Shown piece after piece: positions 10,927 to 21,160 of a stretch of DNA of 64,000 bases; position 1 is the stretch's first letter, and every line of letters starts with the position of its first letter. The stretch spans positions 461,971 to 525,970 of the forward strand of contig GG745341.1 in NCBI GenBank assembly GCA_000151295.1, given 5' to 3'. Both the position numbers and the translations under genes were made by a program. The stretch comes from Allomyces macrogynus ATCC 38327. Its lineage: Eukaryota > Blastocladiomycota > Blastocladiomycetes > Blastocladiales > Blastocladiaceae. Below the pieces are notes generated by a model. It searched no databases and was not told the origin of the DNA. It worked only from the letters and a program-made list of their open reading frames with translations.

Positions 10927-12041
10927 TCACTCATTGTCATCGCCCAGGTTCAATCGCCGCCGGCGCCGCTGCGACGTCGCTGGCATTGACCCGCTACTCG
11001 ACGCCCCCATCGCGAGTGACACGGCAGGCGCAACACTCATCGACCCTGCGAGCGGCGCCGGCCCAGCACCCGTTCGCGCGCGGCGCGGCACCGGCTCCAT
11101 ACTCTCATCTGCCTCGACCTCGTCATCCATATCCAGCAAAACACGCGGCCGCTTGCGCGACCCCGCAGGCATCGCCACGGACAAAAGCGACTCGTTCCGC
11201 TGTGGCGGCTGCGCACGCGCCGCAGCGAACCGGCACTCGATTGCGACTCGGACCGCGACACTGGAAACCCGAGCGGCGCATTATCCTCGTCGTCAGATCC
11301 CTCCGAGTCGTCATCGAGCGTCTGGAACCACGACCGCTGCACGTCACGCGCGGGTGCCGCCGCCAGAGCGCGTCGCCCGGGATCGACTCGAGCGTCACGT
11401 CGGCGAGCGACGCGACGGGGCGTGGACCCGAGAGGGAGTCCATGGAGTCGCCGCCGCCGCTGTGGCGATGGCGCGAAAATCCGTCGTCGAGCGAGAGAAC
11501 AGCGGAGTCGTACGTGATCACGCCAAGCGTCAGGATCACGGGCATCGCGGGCACCGCCTGCCGTTTGCGGAACCGCTTGTAGTTGGGGCCCGTGGTCGCG
11601 GTCGTGGTCGCGGTCGTGGTCGCGCTCGTGGCGGCGCGGGCCCGGCGCGCGCCCTGGGCGCTACCGCCGTCCAGCACCCTCTCGGCGTCACCCACGCGCG
11701 CGAGCAGCATGTACTCGATTTGGACCATGGCGCCGAGCACGCCCCAATCCACATCGGTCCCGTTGCGCATCGCCTGCGTGACGAGCTGCCGCGCCTTCCG
11801 CACCGACTCGTCCTCGTCCTCAAGCGAGTTGACGGACTTGACCAGGTCAGCGCGCGACTGGCGTGCCGTCTTGTGGCGCCGCGTGGCCGTTGATGACCGT
11901 GGTGCTCTTGCCGGACTCGTCGGTGATGGCGAGGTCGGGCGTCTGGAACTGGCCCGTCTGGGTCAAGTTCGACGTGGCTATCGTCGCGATCAGCCTGGAT
12001 TCTGAGTAATCATGGCCAAATGGCCATCTCTTGAGCACCAA
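10927..12041 (-). CDS. Possible short Nibrin (Nbs1)-like protein; gene model incomplete
   Basis: Open minus-strand segments in changing frames suggest a spliced gene whose structure I could not close. Segment 12041-11847 reads SRLIATIATSNLTQT, then LAITDESGKSTTVING, resembling the end of an Nbs1 FHA domain (SR.HA, NLSQT, L.DNS.YGTFVN). Segment 11803-11123 contains GPNYKRFRKRQ, like the Mre11-binding NFKKFKK motif of Nbs1. The 3' part is acidic (QTLDDDSEGSDDEDN) and ends at 10927 with LNLGDDNE. Nibrin tethers Mre11-Rad50 and signals DNA breaks. The tandem BRCT domains that normally follow FHA are not visible, and only about 400 bp separate the two motifs. This is therefore either a reduced protein, a decaying gene, or a chance resemblance. 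The start is unknown; it may lie upstream of 12041, toward 12333. Confidence 0.35.
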
Positions 12042-12414
12042 CCAGGTTCAGCGCGTCATTGGCGCCGACGTGCAGTGCGGCCTGCAGCTAGTGTCGAGGC
12101 ATGGAGACGGCGCTGGCGCGCGTGGCGCGGGTTAATCGCGGTTTGCACTGTGGCCGAGAGAAAGACTGAAGAGTCGCGACGGTCGTGGATGGCAGTGATT
12201 CACTCTCGGCAGCACGGACCACGGTCGACGGACAGCAGTCTGCAAAGCTGGAATCGAGCGGTCGGGACTCGCCTGTCGTTTGCTGGCCAAATCGCGGCCG
12301 CCGCCGTCGCAACCAAACGATCATGGCGAGCAACGAATAAATATCAATTACACGATCCTATTGCATTATGCTATCCTCTCCACCCAAAATTACCGCCGCG
12401 GGTGGTCGATCCCT

Positions 12415-13467
12415 TCACGCCCGCCAGGTCAGCTCAAGAATCTCGCGGCGCACACCGCCCGATGTGATCTCCTTTGCGACGCGCACGTTCATCCTGCCGC
12501 GCGCGGCCACGCGCGACTCGAAGGCCCGCACACCGCCGCCCACGCCAAAGTAAAACGTCTTGGCCGCGACCAGACTATGCAAGGAGCAACCGCAAACCTG
12601 TTATCTCTCCGCAAACTCGTTTCACTGTGACCAAAAAAGAACGTACGCGCGTCCAGACGGCGCAAGCTTGGCCTCCATCAACTCGAGCAGCGCCGGCACC
12701 GTAGCCTCGTCATAAATCGTCTCAGACGTCAAGATCACGTCATACGCGGGCTGCGAAAGAACCTCGGCCATGCCCGTGCCCCAGTCGCCCGCAACAAAAT
12801 CAATCTTGTCGGCGTGCGGCAGCGTATCCCAGTCACTGCGGCGCAATGTCACCTCGTAGAGCCCCTGCCGGTCGACCTCATTCGCGACCGGTGGTGCACG
12901 CAAGCTCAGCAGCACGTTGGGCGCCGTGACAACCTGCAGGACCTCAGCATTGTAGTCTTGCAGCGTCATGTGCGCAAACGGGCGGCTGCTCGCAAGAATG
13001 GCGAGTGATGGCAGGGCCGACCCGCACCCGAGCTCGAGAATGCGCGAGCTGGTGTCCAACGGGAGATCCGCTGACAGGGCAAACTCGGCTAGATCGACGC
13101 TGCACTCCCATGTCTTGAGCCCGCCCTCGTAGACGCCCTTGACCAGATCCGTATTCGCGAGAATCGTTTGCTGCAGCACGTCAGCGTCGGACGAGGCGAT
13201 CTCAAAGTGCACGTCCGAGACGTGCCGCCGACGCACGGCGCACGGCAGATGCACGAGTTCCGGAACGAGCTCGCCGACCACGTCAACGGCGTCGTTGGAT
13301 GCGGGTTCGAGCGTATGCGAGGCGCCGACTTGGTGCTTGTCCTGGGTCACGAAATGAGCGCGCGGGTCAAAGGCGTGCGCACGGGCTTGCGGCCGTGACG
13401 GTGATGCGACTGCATCTTGAGCGGTTGCGGCGGGTGCTGGCTCGGTGTCGACAAAGTTGAAGAACAT
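12415..13467 (-). CDS. Protein-L-histidine N-methyltransferase, METTL18/Hpm1-like
   Basis: Two minus-strand exons, 13467-12647 and 12574-12415, give 326 residues. The start MFFNFVDTEP matches the short N-terminal FxF motif of Hpm1/METTL18; an in-frame extension upstream to 13602 is Gln-rich and unlikely. The SAM-binding motif ILELGCGSALPSL is at about 143-155, preceded by GVYEGGLKTWECSVDLAEF, which is diagnostic for this family, and followed by DVILTSETIYD. After the intron (donor GTACGT), AAKTFYFGVGGGVRAF is the conserved C-terminal block. Hpm1 methylates a histidine of ribosomal protein uL3 and affects ribosome biogenesis and translation fidelity. The gene is head-to-head with POLD3. Confidence 0.88.
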
Positions 13468-13739
13468 GGCGAGGACGGTTTGTGAGCGAGATTGGATGTC
13501 GTTCGACCTGGTCGCTGAAGCACTGATCATGTCACGTGGCGGGTTGGAGCACGATAACTGGCACCGTCGGTCAATTTGCCGCTGCTGTTGTCGCTGGCGC
13601 AACCATCATTCCCCTGTCTGCCCAGCCCAAGCGCGCCGCGATTTCCTCGCACGATACCCGGCAGCGCGACCCATTTTGAACGCAGTACTCGGCCTCGAAT
13701 TCTGTCCAGCGGGACCACGACCTATTGCCGACCACGACC
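13468..13739. promoter_or_regulatory. Bidirectional promoter between METTL18-like gene and POLD3
   Basis: Only 272 bp separate the two divergent start codons, so both promoters must lie in or overlap this stretch. No TATA box is evident. Confidence 0.5.
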
Positions 13740-15640
13740 ATGAACCCGACCGAAATCATCGACATTGCCATTTTGCACGATGGGCAGCCCGTATGTGGCC
13801 GGATTAAATGTCCCTCGAGCGACCAACAACCTTTCGTCCACGAGTCACGCGTTGACCGCCCGTTGCACCCATCGACGCGGCCGTACCATCGTCTAGGTGA
13901 CCTACAAGTGGCTCAGTCGCGAGTGCCAGGTCACGGCACGGGAGGCGCAGCTGTTCGTGTCCCTCTTGTTCTTGCCAACAGGCGAGCTGGTTGAAACGCG
14001 GTCTGGAATGGTTGCTGACGACAGCGCGATGCGTCACTGCTCTTGTTTTCCAGGCTGCTTGCCAAGTACGTCGAGGACAAGACGGCGGCGGGTCACACGA
14101 TGGTCCCGCTGTTCTGCGTGACGGTGCAGGACGACCGCACGGGTAACCGCCGGATTGTGCTCTTGACCGAGGCGGAGCTCGGATGTACGCGATATCCTGT
14201 GATATCGCTTTCAAACAGGGCGGGGAAGACTTTTCTTACCGGTTTCTCTCGATTTCTAGCATTGATGGGCGCACCGGGCCAGACGATTTTCGGGTGGCAT
14301 GTCTACAGCGTGTTCAAGGCCGAAATCAAGGTGCGTTCTGTGCTCTCCAACGAACCTGACCACGCTCCCTCATCTGTCGCGTGTTTTTCCTAGGACAAGG
14401 GTCTCCTGCAAACCATCGACCGGCCAACCTTCGACACGCCGTCTGCAAAGTATGTCTGTATTCTTCCCTTTCCTCCGGTCCCCTCCCACGCGTCCCAACA
14501 GCTCAAAACTGACCCCCGCCATTGACTCCATCCATCCAGACATAGCCTCATCACCTGCCCCGGCATCTCCCTCCTCGCGCGCCCAACCATGCTCGCCCAC
14601 TTGCTCGCCGGCACGACCGCACCCACGTTCACGCAGATCACGCCGACGGCGGCGCCCAAGAAACCAGCACCACTGAACCCGACCGCTCCCGCGCCCGCAC
14701 CGGCTCCCGCAAAGACTGCGCCCAAGGCGTCGGGCCCCGCCAGGGACTTTTTCGGGACGGCGGCGGCGCGCGCGAAAAAGGGCTCGGCGTCGGGGGCGAG
14801 CAGCTCGACCGAGAGCGCTGCAGGACCGGCGGCGGCTGCTTCTACTTCTTCTTCCGCTCCGGCTGCGTCGGCCAAAATGGACTCGCCCGCGGCCAAACCT
14901 GCCGCGAAACCTGCGGCCAAGCCCGCTGCAAAACCTGCCGCATCCAAGCCCGCCACCTCCAAATCATCCACGTCCAAGTCCACGGCATCCTCGTCCATCG
15001 ACACTTCGATCCGCGCCGCGATCCGCGTTACGTCGCGCGACGGCGTCGACGCCGCCGACGACGACGACGACGATTTCGAGCCGCACCGCGTGATTGAAAA
15101 GAAGAAGCGCATTATTACCGATGATGACGAGGACGAGGACGCGGAAATGGCCGAGGCCGCAGCGCCCGCAGCGCCGGCGATCCAGGACCTCGCACAATTG
15201 TTTGACGTGGACTTGCCGACTGCCGAGGAGCAGCCGACGGCGGGTGGGAAGGGGGAGACAACGGAGCCGGCGCCGACGCGACGCGGTTCGTTGTGCGAGG
15301 TTCGCGTGTTTGCTTCGTGCGCGGTGGCTCACTCGATGTTTGGTTCGTGTCTGTAGTCAAGCGCAAGCGGCACGTTAAGAAGTCGCACACGTACGTTGAC
15401 GACCGCGGCCGGTTCGTGACCGAGGACGTGGTGGAGAGCGAAGAGTACTCGGAGGACGAAGTTGCTATGCAGCCGCCGCTCGCTAAGATGGCTAAGCTCG
15501 CCGTGACTCCGCCGGCCGCGGCCGATGAGACCGCCGAGGCAGCGTCCAAGTCGGCAACGAAGGGCAAGGGTAAGGCGAGCAAAAGGGGTGGTGGGGGTGG
15601 GGAGCAGAAGTCGCTGCTGAGTTTCTTCGCGCGCAAGTGA
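13740..15640 (+). CDS. POLD3: DNA polymerase delta subunit 3 (POLD3/Cdc27/Pol32)
   Basis: Seven exons fit one frame: 13740-13790, 13897-13958, 14054-14184, 14260-14330, 14394-14449, 14540-15285 and 15357-15640 (466 residues). The N-terminus VTYKWLSRECQVTAREAQ is the conserved Cdc27/p66 start that binds the B-subunit. TIFGWHVYSVFKAE aligns with the IHVYSIQ block. The middle is a long Ala/Pro/Lys/Ser-rich linker with (A)KPAAKPAAK repeats. The last exon has KSHTYVDDRGRFVTEDVVESEE, shared with human POLD3, and the protein ends in a PCNA-interacting box, QKSLLSFF, five residues before the stop-proximal RK. The subunit tethers Pol delta to PCNA for lagging-strand synthesis. The second donor (GTGTCC) is weak and its position is the least certain. 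Confidence 0.9.
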
Positions 15641-15773
15641 GGGCGCGCGGGTGTGTGGGTTGGGTGGATCGGGATCAATTATATTTTTCGCGATCGTCTA
15701 CGAAGATCGCATTGTACACACAAAACTGGGAATATAATAATCACAGACGCCAGCAAGCGACGAGTCGCGCACA

Positions 15774-17490
15774 CTAGCTCCGCAATGTTTGAATAGTCAC
15801 GAAAATCATAGCAGCAAAACCGACAACAATAAACGCCCAGTCGAGCAGCTTCCACCCGAGGCCTTGGTTCGGGAACGCGCGCAGGTGGAACGCGGCCGGG
15901 TAGCCTGTGGATCACAGCAACGATCAATCGCGGTCAGTTGCGCGGCCAACCACAAACCAATCAACCAGAAAAGAACAGAAACGGACAGAAACTGAGCGGC
16001 ACGCATCCAAACGACCCGACAATCGAGACCAGCTTGTCGAGCGCGTCGGCCGCGAAATACGCGACGAGCCCAATGGACAAGACGACCGCCCACCGTGCCA
16101 CGTTCTGGGTCCAAAACAGCTTGCGCGGCGACCACAGCGCCATACCCTTCGCGGGCTTGACGGGCTTCACGTCCGGGTCAATGTCAAGCACCGACGAGAA
16201 CAGCACCTTGTCGAGGCACTGCATCGTGGGCGTGACGGTGATCGGGAATGTGAAGACGATCGCCCAAATGTAGAGCGCGTAGATGGTGCTCGAGAGCGCG
16301 TTCTGGTCGAGGTTGAAGAGCACGATCGTCTGGACTTCGGCGCCCCAACTCAGGTACCCGACGGCGGCGACGAACACGTCTGTACGGTGGGGAGTGGCGC
16401 GCGTTCGGTCAGACTGATCGAACACCGGCAAAAAGAGGAGAAAGTAGAAGGGATATACGAACAGATGGCGGTCGTAATGACCATGGCGACGCACAGAATC
16501 ATGCCAAACTTCTTGGGCTCCTTGCACGCCTCCTTCATCGGGATGACCAAGCCTAGGGCCCGCCAACCAGCGTTAGCCGACGAAAACCCGAGTGGAGAGC
16601 GCGGCGCTAATCCTTGCGAACGTATTTACCGATTCCCTCGAACGTGTAGATACTCGTGCCGATGAAAAGCGGAAACCGGTCCGCGTTGAGCATGACGATG
16701 TCCTTGGCGACGCCCCCGGCGCTCACCATGTGACTGATGGCCGCAACCGACACAACGCCGAGCCCGAAGAGCACAAACGCGTTGCCCATGATCGACAAGA
16801 TCGCGAAATTCTCCATTCTCCGCACCGTGACGAGCGGCAAGTAGATGCCCATCTGGATCAAGATGAAGATCCACGGGCCGAGAAAAACGGTGTCGTTGCT
16901 GACGCGACGCACGAGCTCCGACGCGTTTTTCGCCACCTACGGGTCAGCGAATCAATCACTCGACTGTCAGCTCCTGTCGGCCTTGAAGAGGGGCGGGAGC
17001 GACCACGTACGAAGAGACAGTACGCGCAGCCAAACCCGAATTGGCTGATGCCGACACTCGCGAGCACCAACCAGCGTGCGGGCTTGCCAAACAGCCGGTC
17101 GCCAATCTGCTCAAACGACCCGGGCACGACTTCGCTCGTCCAGACGAGCAACATCATGCCGACCGTGATCAAAATGGCGAGCAGAAGCAGCATAGCCACG
17201 GAAAAGGCAAAACCGCCGTCGCGGAACGCCTGCACGAGAGAAAGTTGCGAATATGAGCGCCGGGTCAGGAACCGTGTGGGTCGGGATGCCGTCGACGCAC
17301 CGAGGACAAGAAGAGAACGCCTGAACGCAAGGGCGAGAGGAAATGGGTCAGGTTCAGGACATTCTGCGTCGCAATGGATTCATCGTTTTCGCGAGGAGAC
17401 CGTACCGGTGCCGATAAACGACTTGAGCAACAGCAAAAACACGCGGCCGCTGCTGCCCGTGCCCTTTTGGATCGCTGGTCCTGCACCCAT
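15774..17490 (-). CDS. Vacuolar amino-acid transporter, AVT3/AVT4 (SLC36)-like
   Basis: Seven minus-strand exons join in frame: 17490-17406, 17320-17301 (20 nt), 17229-17011, 16936-16630, 16552-16463, 16379-15993 and 15904-15774 (412 residues). The core starts VFLLLLKSFIGTGVLFLSSA, the first transmembrane helix of this AAAP/SLC36 family. VGISQFGFGCAYC, TSIYTFEGIGLVIPMKEACK, VGYLSWGAEVQTIVLFNL and VSIVGSFGCVPLSYPAAFH are further family blocks. About 11 membrane segments are expected. AVT3/4 export neutral amino acids from the vacuole. The ATG used lies just before the first helix. Relatives often carry a longer cytosolic N-terminus, so an upstream exon between 17500 and 17930 is possible. Confidence 0.85.
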
Positions 17491-18577
17491 GGTGGTGATC
17501 CGACGCGACAAATGAGGTGGCGGGACGGTTGGTCTGGTCCGGTTGGTCGAGACAAGCGGGATCGCGGCGACGCTGCTGGAAATCGCAGGCCGAGATGCAG
17601 ACGACAGGTCCGGTGCACTGAATCGCAAGGAATCGTGCGGGAGCACCAACCGCCGACGGGCGCCGGCCGGTACTTGTAGACCACCATCGCCAACTGGCCG
17701 CCGCCGCACTGGCCCCCATCAAACAAGCAACATTCTCGACGGCCGCGCTGGCCCTCGCCGGGCTGATCGTCCGGGTGGCCGTGAAGGAGGCGCGCCGGCA
17801 AATCCCAGCATGCGCGGCGGTGGCCAGGCAGCGCGATTGCATCCATTTCCCGTATGCGGGCCAGACTTGAGGCTCTTCAATGGAGACGGGGGCTTGGTTG
17901 GGTTGGTTGGGTTGGTCGGGTCGCATCACTGTTGCAGATCAACCGCGCGGTTTCAACAGCAGGCAGGACGCTTTAGAAGGTGGAGAAGATGCAGGTCGAG
18001 GCGCAAATGCCGGTTGTTCGAGTGCGAAGACCATGCGCGAGCCCCGCACAACGAGGCTCGAGCTGGCTCGGTTGGCTGGAGGCACGAACCCATGACCGGC
18101 TCAAGCCTGTGCACGAGCCGCACCAGCGGTTTCCAGATCAAAACCTTTCGCCAACGTGTGCGACGCGCAAGCTGGCGCCAACTCGGTGGCGCTTTCGGCC
18201 GAGGTGAAGTGGAATGAGTGCCTCGGCTTGGCACCAAGGAGCAGCGACGGGCAAGCATAACCCAAAAGCACCGCGCGGAGTGGCCAGACGGGCAGCAGCA
18301 GCCAGCGGGCCTGGGGACCGAGAGACGCGTTGCTGTACCAGAAGGGGAGGGGATTCAATTCGCGCGGAAGGATGGCACTTCATGCGCAGGGAGGGCTGGG
18401 ACGTGGGCACGGGCGCGGTGCATCGCGCGTGAGACGCGTCTGAAGAGGGATTCGGCCTGATTCAACCATGATCATGCCGTCAATGGTCATGCCCCACTCC
18501 TCGGCATGCCAATCATCACGCGTTGCAACAATTAGAACACCGATCACAAGAATCTCGTCCATTTCTGGTCTTTGGAA
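17491..18577. other. 1.1 kb with no recognised gene
   Basis: Open frames occur on both strands but none has a recognisable domain. The transporter's N-terminal exon or its promoter may lie in the right-hand (upstream) part of the minus strand. A short GGTTG-type tandem tract lies at 17894-17919 on the plus strand. Confidence 0.4.
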
Positions 18578-19930
18578 TCACTCTCCACCCGATGCGCCAG
18601 CACGGGCGCGACCCACTAGCTCGCCAACGTGTGCGCGGCGCCACCCATCATCATCAATCCCCATGGCCTCGAGGGCTGCCGCGCGTTCAGCAGGGCGTGA
18701 CGACGACGCCGAAATGGCGCCGACCACGGCCAAGAGCGAGTCGAGCGCCGTCTCAAGGGCGCGGCCACGGTTCGTTGCGGCATTGCGCGGAGGTGGGCGG
18801 TACGCGCCGCCTTCCGCGAGTTGCCGAGTACCACGTTCTAGAGCGGTCGCGTCGATGGACGTGTAGGGATCGGGCACAGGCGAAAGCCCTCGCACGTGGT
18901 CGACCAGACAGCCCGCGGGCAAGCGCTCGGCCGACGCGTAGTAGGAAAAGGGGCCCGATGGCAGCGCATTGGGGCCGCTTGGGCGCGAGTTGCGCGCGGG
19001 TTGGGCGTGGGACGCGCCCGAGGTGGATGGGCGGCGGTCGCGCGCGCGATGCTTGGTCGAGGACGGCGTTTGGCGCGGTAGACTGCGGTTCCGGGTCTGG
19101 TCGCGAGTACGGCTGCGGCTCCGACTGCGGGTCGGACTCGGAGTGAGACTGCGGCTAAGGCTGCGACCACCGCGAGACCAACTACGACTGCGACTCCGGC
19201 CCCGGTCGTACCCGCGCCCGCGCTTGCGCTCGCGACTCTGGCTCCGGCTGCGGTCCCTGCTCTTGCTCCTGCTGCGACTGCGGCTGCTGCTCGCGTACGG
19301 CCGATTGCGGCCACGGCCATGCTCTCGACTCCGACTCCGACTGCGATAACCGCGACTACGGCGATCTGCGCGGCCCTTGCGGTCGCGACTACGGTTCCTG
19401 CTCCAACTTCGACTTCGGCTGCGACTGCGCGACCAGCTGCGACCACGGCTTCGCGACCGGGTTAAGCGACGAAGTGCCGGGGACCGAGATCGAGACCTGG
19501 ACCGCGACCGGGACCTGCCGCGACGCGACGACGATTGCGCGTCGGCACAATCGTGAGTCTTGCTGCTCGTCGAGTACGACGCCGTGCTTGCGGCCGGCTG
19601 CATACTCACGGGCGACGCGGATCCAGGCAGCAACGGAGTAGCCCCCGGCAGCACTGACAATGGCGGCAGCGGCGGCAACATGCCCGGCTGGCCACCGGCG
19701 GCAGCCATGGCCAAGAGCGACGCGAGCAGTGCCGGTGGCATACCTGACGGGGCCGGCGGCGGCAGAAGCGGGTACGCGGCTTGCTGCTGCATAAACGGCA
19801 CGCCGCTGACAGGCATCGGTAGCGAGAACGGTTGCTGCGGTGTCGGGTAGGTTGGGACGGCTGCGTTCGGACGGCGTGGGTCCGAATGCGCAGTGCCCGG
19901 GTAGCCGGGCGGGGGCGGGCCTGACGACAT
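18578..19930 (-). CDS. RS-domain protein, putative splicing-related SR-like protein
   Basis: A single minus-strand open frame codes for about 450 residues; the ATG at 19930 starts MSSGPPPPGYPG. The first 120 residues are Pro/Gly/Met-rich and low-complexity. Residues of about 130-300 are an uninterrupted Arg-Ser domain (SRSRSRSRSRSP, RSRSRSREHGRGRNR). The C-terminal third looks partly ordered (CLVDHVRGLSPVPDPYTSID, then ALETALDSLLAVVGAISAS). No RRM, PWI or CCCH domain is visible, so it is not a classical SR factor; RS domains of this kind mediate protein and RNA contacts in nuclear speckles. The call rests on composition only. No intron is needed. Confidence 0.65.
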   Translation of the reverse strand: MSSGPPPPGYPGTAHSDPRRPNAAVPTYPTPQQPFSLPMPVSGVPFMQQQAAYPLLPPPAPSGMPPALLASLLAMAAAGGQPGMLPPLPPLSVLPGATPLLPGSASPVSMQPAASTASYSTSSKTHDCADAQSSSRRGRSRSRSRSRSRSPALRRLTRSRSRGRSWSRSRSRSRSWSRNRSRDRKGRADRRSRGYRSRSRSREHGRGRNRPYASSSRSRSRSKSRDRSRSQSRERKRGRGYDRGRSRSRSWSRGGRSLSRSLTPSPTRSRSRSRTRDQTRNRSLPRQTPSSTKHRARDRRPSTSGASHAQPARNSRPSGPNALPSGPFSYYASAERLPAGCLVDHVRGLSPVPDPYTSIDATALERGTRQLAEGGAYRPPPRNAATNRGRALETALDSLLAVVGAISASSSRPAERAAALEAMGIDDDGWRRAHVGELVGRARAGASGGE

Positions 19931-21160
19931 GATGCTGAGAGACTGCGGCAAGTGTGCGACTCGGCCAAGACGGTGGTGGTGCGCTGTGCTGATCCGTGAC
20001 GACGAGCGGGATCATGAGCGTGGCGCTGCCAACGTGCGGCCGACAAATGCTGCGCCCACATCGAGCATCAGTGGTCAAGCAGTACAGTTCTGGACGCGCG
20101 GTCACGTGTGTCTTGGCCGCGTCCGGGCACGCGTTTGGGAAGAGCAGGCAAGTCGCGCACCGTCCCCCGTTCGCGCTCGAACACGCTGCAAATCACCGCG
20201 CGTTCCAGCGGCGCGACTTGCCGCCTTGGGACATTCGGTCGCCATGCTTGCCATGGTTGGGAATGCTTGCGGCACGGCGCGTGCGTGCGCTCGCAGAGGC
20301 TCGCTGGCCCGACCGCCCGCCCCGATGAACAGCACCACGCCGCCATGAGAAATCCCGTCCGATTCCCGGCGCTCCCACCGACGCCCCCGACGCCGACCAC
20401 GGAAGTCGAGGTCGACCTCGACGACGACAACGGCTGTCCGCTTCCGCGACCAAGGACCCGTGCGACCCAAGCGCGCCGCCGCCCGCAACGCGAACCCTGC
20501 CCGTGCGACTTGTTCGCGCGCGACCGAGTCAGCAACGACGCGCGTAAGCAGGCATTGGTGGGTGCAAGGATCCACGACCGCGACGACAACGACCGCGACG
20601 ACGACGATCGCCGTTCACGACGACAGAACCAACGACGACGGTCTGCTGGACGCTGCCCGTGACGGGCGCGCCTTTTCTTTTCCATTTCTTGCTCCACTAC
20701 CGACGACCGACACGACGAGGTGCAATTGGCCCTTGCTCGGACTCGCCACGCACAAGCAGTCCTTGATTTTGCACGACACCCGCACGGGCGACTACGACCA
20801 CCAGACGTGCTCGGCTACTGCAAACGTGCCGACTCCACCCGACAAAGTCGTCGACCGAAGCAGCCGCGACCACTTTGGCCAAGAACGACCACTCTTGCCA
20901 CAATCGACCACTCGAGCCAGCAGTAACCACTCGAGCCGGCAACGACCACGATTGCTTGAACGGCATCTACATTACTTGCTTGCATTTTGTCTCCTGAACC
21001 GACCAAGCCAACGATCCGACCAGGTCCGTCTTCATCAAGCACGACCGTGGTGGTGGTTGTTCGCCGTTCCCGCGCCGGCCAGCGGCACAAGTTCGCCCAA
21101 AAACTGACGTCTTCCCTCCTTTCCACCGCCACCAGACGCTGCGCCACCACGACCACTACC
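19931..21160. other. 1.23 kb divergent intergenic region
   Basis: This separates the RS-domain gene (minus) from the large pseudokinase gene (plus). It is rich in CGACGA-type short repeats around 20570-20645 and in CGACCA-type repeats around 20850-20960. The open frames are repeat-derived and carry no recognisable domain. It probably holds both promoters and long leaders. The frame of the downstream gene is open back to 20987, but that extension is low-complexity. Confidence 0.45.

Noticed and set aside
10715..11893. 392-codon plus-strand frame opposite the Nibrin-like gene
   Set aside because: Arg/Ala-rich without motifs; the minus strand has the better, though incomplete, signals.
17894..17919. 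GGTTG tract as a possible interstitial telomere repeat
   Set aside because: Too short and irregular, and not the TTAGGG type expected.
19080..19450. Regular short repeats that look like a satellite or CRISPR-like array
   Set aside because: They are the codons of the Arg-Ser domain on the minus strand, without uniform repeat or spacer length.
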